From Peptoniphilus raoultii (GTDB lineage: Bacteria; Bacillota; Clostridia; Tissierellales; Peptoniphilaceae): a stretch of 64,000 bases of DNA. Position numbers and translations under genes: made by a program. Shown here in pieces: positions 17,520 through 26,647 of this stretch. The DNA lies in NCBI RefSeq assembly GCF_900099555.1, contig NZ_FMWM01000002.1, positions 1,051,629-1,115,628 of the forward strand, read 5' to 3'. Each line of letters opens with the position of its first letter. Position 1 is the first letter of the stretch. The notes under the pieces were generated by a model. That model ran no database searches and was not told where the DNA came from. It saw nothing but the letters and a program-made list of their open reading frames with translations.

Positions 17520-18838
17520 ACCTATTTGATTTAAATCTTGAAAACAATTTAAAAACCGGAGCACCCCTTGCAGATAGGATGAGGCCAAGAAATTTAGATG
17601 AATTTTTGGGTCAAGATCATATTTTATCGGAAGGCAAATATTTAAGAAGAGTTTTAAAGGCAGGCTTTCTTCCATCAATGCTATTTTATGGGCCGCCAGG
17701 CATTGGTAAGACAACTCTTGCAAAAATTATAGCAAATTCAACTTCAAAAAATTTTGTAGAGCTTTCTGCCGTAACCTCCAATGTAAAAGAACTTAGAAAA
17801 GTTTTGGAAGATGCTGAAGAAAATTTAAAATTTCATAATGTAAATACAATCTTATTTATAGATGAAATTCACAGATTTAATAAAAGTCAGCAAGACGCCC
17901 TCCTTCCCTTTGTAGAAAGGGGAATTGTTGTTTTAATTGGAGCAACAACAGAAAATCCTTATTTTGAAGTGAATAAAGCTCTTCTTTCAAGGATGCAAAT
18001 TTTAAATTTTTTGCCCTTAAAAGATGAGGACTTAAATAAATTAATTGACAATACACTAGAAGATGAAATCAGGGGTCTTGGCAAATATAAGATAAAAATT
18101 AATAAGAAGGCAAGAGATTTTCTTATAAGAACATCTTCAGGAGATGCAAGATATTTATTAAATTCTCTTGAACTTGCAGTTTTATCAGAGGCTAATGGAG
18201 AAAATGAAATAATTATTTCAGAAGAAGTTTTGGAAAACTCCATGGTCAGAAAAAATATTATATATGATAAAGGCGGCAATGAACACTATGATACAATTTC
18301 CGCCTTTATAAAATCCGTTAGGGGTTCAGATCCTAATGCAGCCCTATATTATTTGGCAAAGATGATTGAGTCGGGAGAAGATATAAAATTTATTGCAAGA
18401 AGACTAATAATTCTTGCTTCAGAAGACATTGGCAACGCAAATCCCATGGGGATTGTTGTTGCAAGTGCCTGCTTTCAAAATATAAGTGCAGTTGGAATGC
18501 CCGAGGCCAGAATAATTTTGGGCCAAACAACAGCCTATCTTGCCTCATCACCAAAATCAAATGCGGCTTACTTGGGAATTAATAAGGCTCTAGAAGATGT
18601 AAGAAATAATATAAAAGGAGAAATCCCCCAATATTTAAGAGATCAAAATAATCCTGCAAATAAATCAGAAAATTCCTATTTATATCCCCACGACTTTCCA
18701 AGTGGTTATGTTAAACAGGAATATCTGCCCCAAGAATTTAAGGATAAAAAGTATTACCAACCAAAAGATATAGGCTATGAAAAAGAAATCAGAAAATATT
18801 TTAAAGAAATAAATGAAGATGAAAAGACCGAAAATTAA
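17516..18838 (+). CDS. rarA: Replication-associated recombination protein RarA/MgsA (AAA+ ATPase)
   Basis: 440 residues. N-terminal [20 protein letters not shown], Walker A GPPGIGKT (59-66), Walker [20 protein letters not shown], sensor [11 protein letters not shown], and the C-terminal MgsA tetramerisation domain with KYLSPDAA-like [21 protein letters not shown] and [10 protein letters not shown]. It acts at stalled replication forks and single-strand gaps. The gene overlaps nrdR by four bases, and its stop codon lies in the loop of the terminator hairpin. Confidence 0.95.
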   Translation: MNLFDLNLENNLKTGAPLADRMRPRNLDEFLGQDHILSEGKYLRRVLKAGFLPSMLFYGPPGIGKTTLAKIIANSTSKNFVELSAVTSNVKELRKVLEDAEENLKFHNVNTILFIDEIHRFNKSQQDALLPFVERGIVVLIGATTENPYFEVNKALLSRMQILNFLPLKDEDLNKLIDNTLEDEIRGLGKYKIKINKKARDFLIRTSSGDARYLLNSLELAVLSEANGENEIIISEEVLENSMVRKNIIYDKGGNEHYDTISAFIKSVRGSDPNAALYYLAKMIESGEDIKFIARRLIILASEDIGNANPMGIVVASACFQNISAVGMPEARIILGQTTAYLASSPKSNAAYLGINKALEDVRNNIKGEIPQYLRDQNNPANKSENSYLYPHDFPSGYVKQEYLPQEFKDKKYYQPKDIGYEKEIRKYFKEINEDEKTEN

Positions 18839-18857
18839 TCGGTCTTTTCATTTTTTA
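18821..18857 (+). terminator. Intrinsic terminator overlapping the rarA stop
   Basis: Perfect 11-bp stem: GAAAAGACCGA (18821-18831) with TCGGTCTTTTC (18839-18849), then T-rich sequence. The rarA stop codon is in the loop region. Confidence 0.88.
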
Positions 18858-18959
18858 GTTATTAAATATTTTTAATGGGTATTAATTTAATACAAATTTA
18901 TATTAAATAATTATAGTTTAAATATAAAATTTAAAAATCATATGAGATGAAAAAAGATA

Positions 18960-20320
18960 ATGAAGTATGTAGTAGTAGGAACTTCACATTTTGGTTTCGA
19001 AGTTGTCGAAACTATTCTAAAGGGAGATAAGGATGCTGAAATTCATCTTTATGAAAGAGGAGCAACAGCTTCTTATATGTCTTGTGGATCGCAATCTTAT
19101 CTTGAAGGAATTTCAAAAGATTTAGATGAAATGCACTTAGCCAATGAAAAATCTTATAGGAACCAAGGAATTAGTATTCACTGTAATTCTGATGTAATTG
19201 GTCTTAATGGAGATAAAAAAAACTATCCTTGTTAAGGATTTAGATGGTGAACATGAAGAGTCTTATGACAAACTTTTGCTTTCTCCAGGTGCTTATGCAA
19301 ATATGCCTCCCTTTGAAAATAATGATTTAGAAAATGTATTTTTATTCAGGGGTAGAGAACTAACAGGACTTGTTAAGGAAAGAATGGAAGTTTCTAAAAA
19401 AGGCTGTTGTTATTTGCGGCGGCTATATTGGTATTGAAGTTGCTGAAGCTTTTGCTAAAAAGGGTATTGATGTAACTTTAGTTGATCTAGTTGACAGAGT
19501 TTTAAACACTTATCTTGACAAAGAATTTACTGATGTTTTAGAAGAAAATTCTCAAAAACATGGTCTTAAATTAAGACTTGGCGAATCTGTTAAAGGATTT
19601 AAGGGTGAATGCGGAAAAGTTACTGCAGTTATTACTGACAAGGGTGAAATTCCTTGTGACACAGCAATTGTTTCCGTTGGTGTAAAACTAAATACAGGCT
19701 GGCTAAAGGGTTCTATTGAAATGGATGAAAGAGGTTTTGTAAAAGTTGATGAATATTTAAGAACTTCTTTAAAAGACGTTTGGGCTGGCGGAGATGCAAC
19801 TTATGTTCCCTATGCTCCAACTGGAGGAAAAGCACCAATTGCACTTGCAACCATGGCAAGAAGACAAGGCGTTGTAGCAGCTTTAAACTCTATGGGAGGG
19901 GAAATTAAAGTTTCTGAAATGAATGGAACATCATCTCTTGAACTTTTTGATTATAAATTCTCTTCAACTGGTTTAAGAAGTCAAAATCAAGACTTGTATA
20001 ACGGAAAAGTTGCAAGTAAATATGTGGAAAAAAGAATTTTCCCTAAATTTATGAGAAAAGATGAAATTGCAAGAATGAAAATTTTCTTTGATGAAGAAAG
20101 TCATGTTATTCTTGGCGGACAACTTATGTCAACTTATGACATCTCTCAAGCAATCAATGTTATTTCTTTAGCAATTTCAAATAAGATGACCCTAGAAGAA
20201 CTTGCTCTTTCAGATTTCTTCTATCAACCTGGATTTGATAAACCATGGAACTTTATTAATGTACTTGTCATGGCAGCCCTTGACTTTAAATTTGGTGGAG
20301 CAGACAAAATTTTATTCTAA
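18960..20320 (+). pseudogene. FAD-dependent NADH oxidase/CoA-disulfide reductase-like gene with two frameshifts
   Basis: Three consecutive reading frames make one about 452-residue protein. Frame one (18960-about 19215) has the Rossmann start KYVVVGTSHFG and the redox Cys42 in YMSCGSQSYLEG, the position of the catalytic Cys of H2O-forming NADH oxidases and CoA-disulfide reductases. Frame two (about 19215-19395) carries LLLSPGA. Frame three (about 19395-20320) has the NADH-binding VVICGGYIGIEVAEAF, VWAGGDATYVPY and the dimerisation domain. Each junction is an A-tract (A8 at 19215-19222; A6 near 19397-19402) where removing one A restores the frame. All residues otherwise look intact, so this is a recent inactivation, a sequencing error, or less likely slippage. 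The native enzyme would consume O2 at the expense of NADH. Confidence 0.8.
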
Positions 20321-20338
20321 GATTATTTAAATTATATT

Positions 20339-20362
20339 AAGAGGCTTTGACCTCTTTTTATT
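20339..20362 (+). terminator. Intrinsic terminator after the NADH oxidase gene
   Basis: Stem AAGAGG (20339-20344) with CCTCTT (20351-20356), loop CTTTGA, then a T-rich tract to beyond 20362. Confidence 0.75.
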
Positions 20363-20458
20363 TTTTACCATTAATAAAGCTAACAAAAATTTTTTGCCCA
20401 ATAAATTAGTAGAATTTACAAGATTTTGAAAATTTTATAACAACTTAATTTATAAAAC

Positions 20459-20467
20459 TGTTATAAT
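20459..20467 (+). promoter_or_regulatory. Extended -10 promoter for the YeiH-type transporter
   Basis: TG at 20459-20460, one base, then TATAAT at 20462-20467: a perfect extended -10. No good -35 at 17 bases. The transcript would start near 20474, and the gene at 20521 has a GAGGTGAT ribosome-binding site. Confidence 0.5.
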
Positions 20468-20520
20468 GTAGAAGATTTTTTAAATTATTTTATACAAAAA
20501 AATATTATACGAGGTGATCT

Positions 20521-21552
20521 ATGAATTTTTTGAAAAATAATAGTAAAGGTCTTATTTTATGCTTTATTATTGCACTTTTAAGCACTTATTTAGGCAAACT
20601 ATTCCCCATAATTGGAGGGGCAGTCATTGCCATTTTATTTGGTATGGTTTTAGATCAAGTTCTTAAAAATAAAGAACCATTTGAAGGTGGAATTAAATTT
20701 ACAGCAAAGAAAATTTTACAATATGCTGTAATTTTACTTGGCTTTGGTATGGATTTAGGAGTTGTTGCAAAAACAGGAAGGCAATCTCTTCCAATTATCA
20801 TTTCAACAATAGTAACTTCATTAATTGTGGCTTTTATTTTTTATAAGTCTACAAATATTTCTAAAAACATATCAACATTAATTGGTGTTGGATCATCAAT
20901 TTGCGGAGGATCAGCAGTTGCAGCGACGGCTCCAGTTATTGATGCAAATGATGAAGAAGTTGCCCAAGCGATTTCAGTAATTTTTTTCTTCAATGTTTTG
21001 GCAGCTTTGATTTTCCCAACTCTTGGAAATCTTATTGGATTCTCAAATACGAGTGGGGAAGCCTTTGGAATTTTCGCAGGGACTGCTGTTAATGATACTT
21101 CATCTGTAACGGCATGTGCATCAACTTGGGACAGTGTTCATGGCCTTGGAAGCCAAACTCTTGATAAGGCTGTAACAGTAAAACTTACAAGGACACTTGC
21201 CATAATTCCAATAACACTTTTTTTAGCTGCCATAAGAGCAAAGGGACAAAATAATAGTTCTGGAGAGAAAGTTTCACTAAAATCAACATTTCCGACTTTT
21301 ATTTTATTCTTCCTTTTAGCTTCTTTAATAACTACAATAGGAGTAAAATCTGGTCTTGACCTTGGTTTTTTTGCTCCCTTTAAAAATCTTTCTAAGTTTT
21401 TTATAGTTATGGCAATGGCGGCGATTGGTCTTAATACTGATATTGTTAAACTTGTAAGAAAAGGTGGAAAACCAATTTTTATGGGATTTTGCTGCTGGAT
21501 TTCTATTAGTTCAGTTTCACTACTTATACAGCATTTCTTACATCTATGGTAA
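20521..21552 (+). CDS. YeiH/UPF0324-family membrane transporter (putative sulfate/anion exporter)
   Basis: 343 residues with about ten hydrophobic segments. Family blocks: [27 protein letters not shown], a conserved [14 protein letters not shown] loop, [11 protein letters not shown] and a C-terminal [11 protein letters not shown]. These match the YeiH/Cons_hypoth698 family, annotated as putative sulfate exporters; the substrate is not established for most members. It is monocistronic between an extended -10 promoter and a terminator. Length is normal. Confidence 0.88.
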   Translation: MNFLKNNSKGLILCFIIALLSTYLGKLFPIIGGAVIAILFGMVLDQVLKNKEPFEGGIKFTAKKILQYAVILLGFGMDLGVVAKTGRQSLPIIISTIVTSLIVAFIFYKSTNISKNISTLIGVGSSICGGSAVAATAPVIDANDEEVAQAISVIFFFNVLAALIFPTLGNLIGFSNTSGEAFGIFAGTAVNDTSSVTACASTWDSVHGLGSQTLDKAVTVKLTRTLAIIPITLFLAAIRAKGQNNSSGEKVSLKSTFPTFILFFLLASLITTIGVKSGLDLGFFAPFKNLSKFFIVMAMAAIGLNTDIVKLVRKGGKPIFMGFCCWISISSVSLLIQHFLHLW

Positions 21553-21571
21553 AATTGAAAAGTGTTTTTTT

Positions 21572-21598
21572 ACAGTTCTAATTTTAGGGCTGTTTTTT
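21572..21598 (+). terminator. Intrinsic terminator after the YeiH-type gene
   Basis: A nine-bp stem with G-T pairs joins ACAGTTCTA (21572-21580) to TAGGGCTGT (21585-21593), followed by six T. Confidence 0.75.
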
Positions 21599-21643
21599 AT
21601 ATTATAATTTTTACAATAGCTTAATGGAAAAATGTGTATTACA

Positions 21644-21677
21644 ATAAAAAAGGTCATATTCAAATGAATACAACCTT
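21644..21677 (-). terminator. Intrinsic terminator of tRNA-Trp
   Basis: Read on the - strand, a 12-bp stem (two G-T pairs) joins 21677-21666 to 21661-21650 with loop ATTT, then a T-run. It begins four bases after the tRNA 3' CCA. Confidence 0.75.
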
Positions 21678-21680
21678 AAT

Positions 21681-21756
21681 TGGCAGGGGCAGCAGGACTC
21701 GAACCCACGACACTTGGTTTTGGAGACCAATGTTCTACCAACTGAACTATGCCCCT
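21681..21756 (-). tRNA. tRNA-Trp (anticodon CCA)
   Basis: On the - strand the 76 bases begin AGGGGCA and end TGCCCCT-GCCA: a seven-bp acceptor stem, a discriminator G and an encoded CCA tail. The anticodon stem TTGGT/ACCAA encloses loop CTCCAAA with anticodon CCA, so it reads UGG (Trp). The T-arm has GTGGGTTCGAGTCC. It is the only gene on the - strand, a single tRNA with its own promoter and terminator. Confidence 0.96.
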
Positions 21757-21770
21757 TAATAACATTATTT

Positions 21771-21799
21771 AGTTTAACAAATTTTAAAGCAATTGTAAA
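21771..21799 (-). promoter_or_regulatory. Promoter of tRNA-Trp
   Basis: On the - strand, TTTACA (21799-21794), 17 bases, TAAACT (21776-21771), with TG one base before the -10. The -10 ends 14 bases before the tRNA 5' end. Confidence 0.6.
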
Positions 21800-21904
21800 G
21801 GATTTTTAAATTCTTTTATCTAATGAAATTTTTTCTTAATAATTTTGTAAGACTTGTCTAATAAATTTGTAGAAATTATTTGCTACTATAATTTCGGAGG
21901 GATT

Positions 21905-22606
21905 ATGGAAAATTTTAAAATATTAATATGTGAAGATGACAAAAATATTGCAGATTCTATTGGCATTTATTTAAAAAATGAAGGCTTTGATATAGTTTTT
22001 GCCTATGACGGAAGAGAGGCCCTTGAAGTTTTTGAAAGGGAAAAAATCGACTTAGTTTTAATGGACTTAATGATTCCAAAACTTTCAGGCGAAGAGGCCA
22101 TAAAAAAATTAAGGAATATTTCCTATGTGCCTATAATAATACTTTCTGCAAAAAGTGAAGATTATGATAAAATAATAGGCTTAAATATAGGTGCTGATGA
22201 TTATATTACAAAACCCTTTAACCCTCTTGAACTTATTGCTAGGGTAAGATCAAATTTAAGAAGATATTATGCCTATGACAATTTAAAGGACAAGGAAATA
22301 ATAGAGATTGGGGATGTAAAATTAAATACCATGGAAAAGACCTGCTATGTTGGTGACAAATTAATAAATTTAACTTCTTTAGAATATAAAATTTTAAAAT
22401 TTTTAATGGAAAACTCCAACACTGTATTTTCTATTGAACAGATTTATGAGCATGTTTGGAACGAGCCAGCTTTTGATGCCAAAACTGTTACTGTTCATAT
22501 TAGAAGAATTAGAGAAAAAATTGAAGTTGATCCCAAAAGACCCATATATTTGCAGGTGGCTTGGGGGCTTGGTTACAAATTTGTAGATAGCAAAAGGAGA
22601 AAATAA
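21905..22606 (+). CDS. OmpR/PhoB-family response regulator
   Basis: ATG 21905 follows GGAGGGATT; an in-frame upstream start at 21854 would add 17 non-conserved residues. 233 residues: a receiver with acidic EDD at 10-12, phospho-Asp54 in VLMDLMIP, Lys in YITKPFNP, then a winged helix ending LQVAWGLGYKF. A TATAAT at 21887-21892 would give a leader barely covering the ribosome-binding site. The stop overlaps the kinase start by one base. The VanR-like C-terminus (RRIREKIEVDP) is common among wall- or antibiotic-stress regulators, but the target is unknown. Confidence 0.92.
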   Translation: MENFKILICEDDKNIADSIGIYLKNEGFDIVFAYDGREALEVFEREKIDLVLMDLMIPKLSGEEAIKKLRNISYVPIIILSAKSEDYDKIIGLNIGADDYITKPFNPLELIARVRSNLRRYYAYDNLKDKEIIEIGDVKLNTMEKTCYVGDKLINLTSLEYKILKFLMENSNTVFSIEQIYEHVWNEPAFDAKTVTVHIRRIREKIEVDPKRPIYLQVAWGLGYKFVDSKRRK

Positions 22607-24702
22607 TGGAAGATGTAACAAATATGAATAAAAAATATAGCCTTGTAAAATTTTTTGCGATTTTATTTTTAATTTCAGCTATTTCTTTGAGCATATCATA
22701 TTTTTTTGATAAAACAAAGTTCGCCTATGAAAATGACGATAATTATAATATTTTAAATTATGTTTCCCTTACCGTTTTAGATTCACTTTACGAATCACCG
22801 AGAAATTCAAGAGAATCTTTTAATTATAGGGTAAAATCCTATAAGGCAAAATATTATGACAGTCTAGGCATAAAACTTAATGATGATGAGGGAAGAATGA
22901 GATTTGACCTTGCAGAAAAGAGAAAAAAATTAGAAGACCAGGGTCTAAATGCCAAAGATTTTATGACAAATGAAGATTATAAAAATTCCTTTGTAGAGAA
23001 AAAATATGAAAATTTTTATATGTCAAATTATGGAACATACCAAAGTGATCCTTTGACAATCAATCCAAGAGAAGACTGCATACTTGCCATTTCAGGGTCA
23101 GTAAATAATGGGAAACTTGAAATGGAAACAAAAACAATTGACACAAGTGCCAAGTACGCAAAAAATCTTGAAAGAACTTTTAAGGAAAAAATAAATGAAG
23201 AGTTTGAAAATTTAAATAAAGATGAAATAAAAAATATAAAATTTTATTATGAAATAAATAAAGACTCTCCTGCCTATAATAATATGATAAGGGAAATTGA
23301 AGGCTTAAATCCTGAAGAGTATTTAGCCTATGCAGTTCTTATAAATGGAGTTTTATGCCTTGCAGTATGTTCTTTTTTATCTTACAAAAAAATAATGAAT
23401 AATAACAATCTAAGAAAATTATTTTCAATGCCCCTTGAAGGAGTTTTGATTTTATTTTTTACATTTATCATTAGTTCATCCCTGATTTTAAAAGAGTTTT
23501 TTTCAAACCCTCGTGTTTATGACTTAATAAATATCATTTTTTTAAGTATATGTGCAGTCTTTGGAAATGTAATTCTTTCCCTTTGCATAAATTATATAAT
23601 CTTATGCCTAAAATCCTTTGCCATTGATAGAGAAGAAAATATTTTAGTAAATAATTCGCTGATTTTTTCTTTTATCTATAAATCCTATAAAAACATTGGG
23701 AAAGTTGAGTCAAATGAAGATTTATACAAGGCCAAGAGAAATTTAAATATTTCTTATGGAATAATACTTATTTTAGGCTTTTTATATATAAGGATTTTTG
23801 TATATTCAAGCTATAATTTATTAACCTTGATTTTATATTTTGGGATATTCACAGGAATTTATCTCTTAATTACTAGAATTTTAGGAGAAATTGCTAGGAT
23901 AAATTTAGAATCATCAAAAATTGCAGCAGGCGACTATGCCTATAAAATCGAAAAAAGATATAGGGTTTTTGACAGACTTATAGATAATTTAAATTCTGCC
24001 AGTAAAAATTTAGATTCATCTGTGGATAAGGCCCTAAAAAGCGAAAGAATGAAAACAGAACTTATAACAAATGTGAGCCACGACCTAAAAACTCCCTTAA
24101 CATCAATAATAAACTATTCAGATCTTTTAAATAATAAGGAATTGTCAAAGGATGAAATTACAAATTATGCAAAAATAATAAATGACAAATCTTTAAAATT
24201 AAAAAATTTAATAGAAGATTTATTTGAAGTATCAAAGGCAAGCTCCAATAATATAAAGCTCGATTTGGAAAAAATAGATTTTATATCACTATTAATGCAA
24301 ACTGTGGGAGAATGGGAAGACAAGTTAAAAGAAAAAAACATTAATTTATACCTTAATTCTCCAAAAGAGCCCTATGAATTAAATCTTGATGGTCAAAAAA
24401 TTTCCAGAGTTTTGGACAATATTTTCTCAAATATATATAAATATGGGGCAGAAAACTCAAGAGTTTATGTGGACTTAAAGGCAGGAGAAAAATTAAGGCT
24501 AGTTATAAAGAATATTTCAAAATATCCCTTAAACATTTCAGCAGATGAATTAATGGAAAGATTTACAAGAGGAGATAGAGCAAGAAACACAGAAGGATCG
24601 GGTCTTGGTCTTTCAATAGCAAAATCGCTTGTTGAGGCTCATGGTGGAAAATTTGAAATAGAAATAGATGGCGATTTATTTAAAAATATAATAGAAATCT
24701 AA
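22606..24702 (+). CDS. Large multi-pass sensor histidine kinase (698 aa)
   Basis: One N-terminal membrane segment (about 13-33), a roughly 205-residue presumably extracytoplasmic region (34-238) without recognised motifs, then five predicted membrane segments (about 240-260, 278-298, 306-336, 382-402, 405-425). A HAMP-like linker precedes HisKA with His492 in NVSHDLKTPLTS. The HATPase domain has N-box ISRVLDNIFSNIYKY and GSGLGLSIAKS but no classical DxGxG G1 box, as in other VanS-like kinases with ELMERFTRGD. The unusual input module suggests direct membrane or envelope sensing. Forms a pair with the preceding regulator. Confidence 0.88.
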   Translation: MEDVTNMNKKYSLVKFFAILFLISAISLSISYFFDKTKFAYENDDNYNILNYVSLTVLDSLYESPRNSRESFNYRVKSYKAKYYDSLGIKLNDDEGRMRFDLAEKRKKLEDQGLNAKDFMTNEDYKNSFVEKKYENFYMSNYGTYQSDPLTINPREDCILAISGSVNNGKLEMETKTIDTSAKYAKNLERTFKEKINEEFENLNKDEIKNIKFYYEINKDSPAYNNMIREIEGLNPEEYLAYAVLINGVLCLAVCSFLSYKKIMNNNNLRKLFSMPLEGVLILFFTFIISSSLILKEFFSNPRVYDLINIIFLSICAVFGNVILSLCINYIILCLKSFAIDREENILVNNSLIFSFIYKSYKNIGKVESNEDLYKAKRNLNISYGIILILGFLYIRIFVYSSYNLLTLILYFGIFTGIYLLITRILGEIARINLESSKIAAGDYAYKIEKRYRVFDRLIDNLNSASKNLDSSVDKALKSERMKTELITNVSHDLKTPLTSIINYSDLLNNKELSKDEITNYAKIINDKSLKLKNLIEDLFEVSKASSNNIKLDLEKIDFISLLMQTVGEWEDKLKEKNINLYLNSPKEPYELNLDGQKISRVLDNIFSNIYKYGAENSRVYVDLKAGEKLRLVIKNISKYPLNISADELMERFTRGDRARNTEGSGLGLSIAKSLVEAHGGKFEIEIDGDLFKNIIEI

Positions 24703-24717
24703 AATATAAAAAACAAA

Positions 24718-24822
24718 AGGAGGGCGGTCTTTAATGAATGAGCGTTAGCGAATGAATATAAGGCTGTCCTCCTAATATTAGGGGACTGTTTCTAACAAAA
24801 ATGCTAAAGACAGACCTCCTAT
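24718..24822 (+). repeat. Four-arm inverted-repeat (REP/MITE-like) element
   Basis: About 105 bases hold four diverged copies of a 13-15-base arm, alternating in orientation: AGGAGGGCGGTCTTT (24719-24733), AAGGCTGTCCTCCT (about 24760-24773), AGGGGACTGTTTCT (about 24779-24792), and AAAGACAGACCTCCT (24806-24820). Arms 1 and 2 pair over 13 bases with G-T pairs; arms 3 and 4 pair with one interruption. Alternatively arm 1 pairs with arm 4 (13 of 15) around CCTAATATTAGG at the 2/3 boundary. No T-run follows on the + strand. It lies between the 698-residue kinase gene and a separate terminator. Function is unknown; an RNA structure, a REP-type repeat or a MITE remnant is possible. Confidence 0.65.
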
Positions 24823-24876
24823 TTAAATTAAAAAAGGACAACAAATTAAAGGTAAGGTGGCATATTTTTTATATTT

Positions 24877-24919
24877 AGAATTCTCTAATTTTAGAAAAAC
24901 TTTAGAGAATTCTTTTTTT
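24877..24919 (+). terminator. Strong intrinsic terminator before the second two-component operon
   Basis: Perfect 12-bp stem AGAATTCTCTAA (24877-24888) with TTAGAGAATTCT (24902-24913), then seven T (24913-24919). Confidence 0.88.
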
Positions 24920-24967
24920 ATTAAGGCATATTTTATATTTTTTTATTATAATTATGGTGGTGATTAA

Positions 24968-25657
24968 ATGGATAAAATACTTATAGTTGAAGATGATTTA
25001 GATATAAATAATCTTTTAAAAATTATTTTAGAAAAAAATTCCTATTCTGTGAAGCAGGCTTTTACCGGTGCTGATGGTCTAACTAGGCTTGAAGAAAATT
25101 TTGATTTGGTTTTACTTGACCTTATGATGCCTGTCCTCTCTGGTGAGGAGATGATTAAAAAAATGAGATCTGATTCTCACAATGAACCTGTAATTGTCAT
25201 TACTGCAAAAATTGATGAGGAAACAAAAAATAAGGTTTTTGAAATGGGTGCTGATGATTTTATTACTAAGCCTTTTAAGGAACAGGATCTTTTAAATAGG
25301 GTTAAGGCTAATATTAGAAGATATAAAACTTTTAATGATTCCTATAAGGATGAGGACCAAAAGATTTTAAGCCACAAAAGTTTAAAGATGCTTTTAAATG
25401 AAAATAGGATTTTAATTAAGGGTGAAGAACTTAAGGCTACTCCCATTGAATATCAAATTTTAAAAACTCTTTTGGAAAATCCCAATAAAATTTTTTCAAA
25501 GGAAAATCTCTATAAGTCAGCTTGGCAGGAAGATTATTTTTATGAAGCAGACACAATAAATGTTCACATTTCAAATTTAAGGAATAAGATTAAGAAAATT
25601 GATGATGAAGAATATATTGAAACTGTTTGGGCTGTAGGCTATAGGCTGAAAAAGTAA
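24968..25657 (+). CDS. OmpR-family response regulator of the ABC-exporter module
   Basis: 229 residues: receiver with EDD at 8-10, phospho-Asp51 in VLLDLMMP, Lys in FITKPFKE, then a winged helix with NVHISNLRNKI and TVWAVGYRL. It follows the terminator; TATAAT at 24947-24952 could be its -10, giving a very short leader, with GGTGGTGAT as ribosome-binding site. Downstream come an exporter ATPase, a permease and a kinase in one direction, so it most likely pairs with the kinase at 27452 and controls the transporter, as in LanRK/BcrR-type resistance modules. Confidence 0.9.
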   Translation: MDKILIVEDDLDINNLLKIILEKNSYSVKQAFTGADGLTRLEENFDLVLLDLMMPVLSGEEMIKKMRSDSHNEPVIVITAKIDEETKNKVFEMGADDFITKPFKEQDLLNRVKANIRRYKTFNDSYKDEDQKILSHKSLKMLLNENRILIKGEELKATPIEYQILKTLLENPNKIFSKENLYKSAWQEDYFYEADTINVHISNLRNKIKKIDDEEYIETVWAVGYRLKK

Positions 25658-25729
25658 GATTTAGATTTACTTAATATTTCTTTAATTCTATATTTAAGAA
25701 ATAAGTCTATTATATGCTGGGAGGTAAAA

Positions 25730-26647
25730 ATGGAAAAAATTATAGAACTTAAAAATATTAACAAGTCCTATGGAAAAGGCGTTAAGGCCCTTAATGATGT
25801 TTCTCTAACAGTTTTTGAAGGGGATATTTTTGGCCTTGTTGGTTCAAATGGTGCTGGCAAGTCTACGATTTTAAAATTATTATCAGGTGCTATTTTAAAA
25901 GATTCCGGGGACATAAGTATTTTAGGAAATACAAATGATGACATTATTAAGTCTTTTAGCAAAATGGGTTTTTTGATTGAAAGACCAAATTTTTATGGTG
26001 ACTTAACAGGTCTTGACAATTTAAAATATCTTTGCAAATTAAGAGGTCTTGATCTTGGAGGGGCCTTAGAAATTGCGAAAGAATTTGGCATCGAAAATGC
26101 TTTAAAGAAAAAGATTAAGGGATATTCAACAGGTATGCGACAAAGACTTGGCCTTGTTGTTACCTTTATGCATAGGCCTGAAATTTTAGTTTTAGATGAA
26201 CCTATAAATGGTCTTGATCCTGAAGGCATAACCTATTTAAGAAATTATATTTTAAATGTTAATAGGAAGTGGAACTCAACAGTTATTATTTCTTCTCATA
26301 TTTTAAATGAACTTTCCCTCATTGCTAACCGTTATGCCCTTATAAAGAATGGAAAAATTATTGAAGAAGTTTCTAGGACAGAGGTAGAGGAGAAATCAAA
26401 AAAATATATTTGCATAGAAGTGGATAAGGAAGATTTATCAAAGACAACGGCCCTACTTGAAATGAATTTTGAAGGTTTAAATTATAATGTATATCCTCAT
26501 GGTGAAATTAGGATTTTTTCCGATTTAGACAGAAAAAAATTACAAAAATTTTTAGTCGATAATTCTGTATATGTAACTACTATTAAGGAAAAGGGACTGG
26601 ATTTAGAGGATTATTATTTGGAAAAAATTGGAGGAGAAAATGATTAA
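25730..26647 (+). CDS. ABC transporter ATPase, BcrA/LanF (lantibiotic immunity) type
   Basis: 305 residues. Walker A GSNGAGKST (38-46), signature YSTGMRQRL, Walker B ILVLDEP, H-loop SSHIL. In place of the Q-loop it has LIERPNFYGDLT with Glu84, the E-loop reported as characteristic of lantibiotic-immunity (LanF) and related bacitracin-type ATPases. The C-terminal about 90 residues form the extra domain of this subfamily. It energises export of, or protection from, a membrane-active peptide or bacitracin-like compound; the substrate is not known. GGAGGTAAAA precedes the ATG. It overlaps the permease gene by eight bases. Confidence 0.9.
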   Translation: MEKIIELKNINKSYGKGVKALNDVSLTVFEGDIFGLVGSNGAGKSTILKLLSGAILKDSGDISILGNTNDDIIKSFSKMGFLIERPNFYGDLTGLDNLKYLCKLRGLDLGGALEIAKEFGIENALKKKIKGYSTGMRQRLGLVVTFMHRPEILVLDEPINGLDPEGITYLRNYILNVNRKWNSTVIISSHILNELSLIANRYALIKNGKIIEEVSRTEVEEKSKKYICIEVDKEDLSKTTALLEMNFEGLNYNVYPHGEIRIFSDLDRKKLQKFLVDNSVYVTTIKEKGLDLEDYYLEKIGGEND

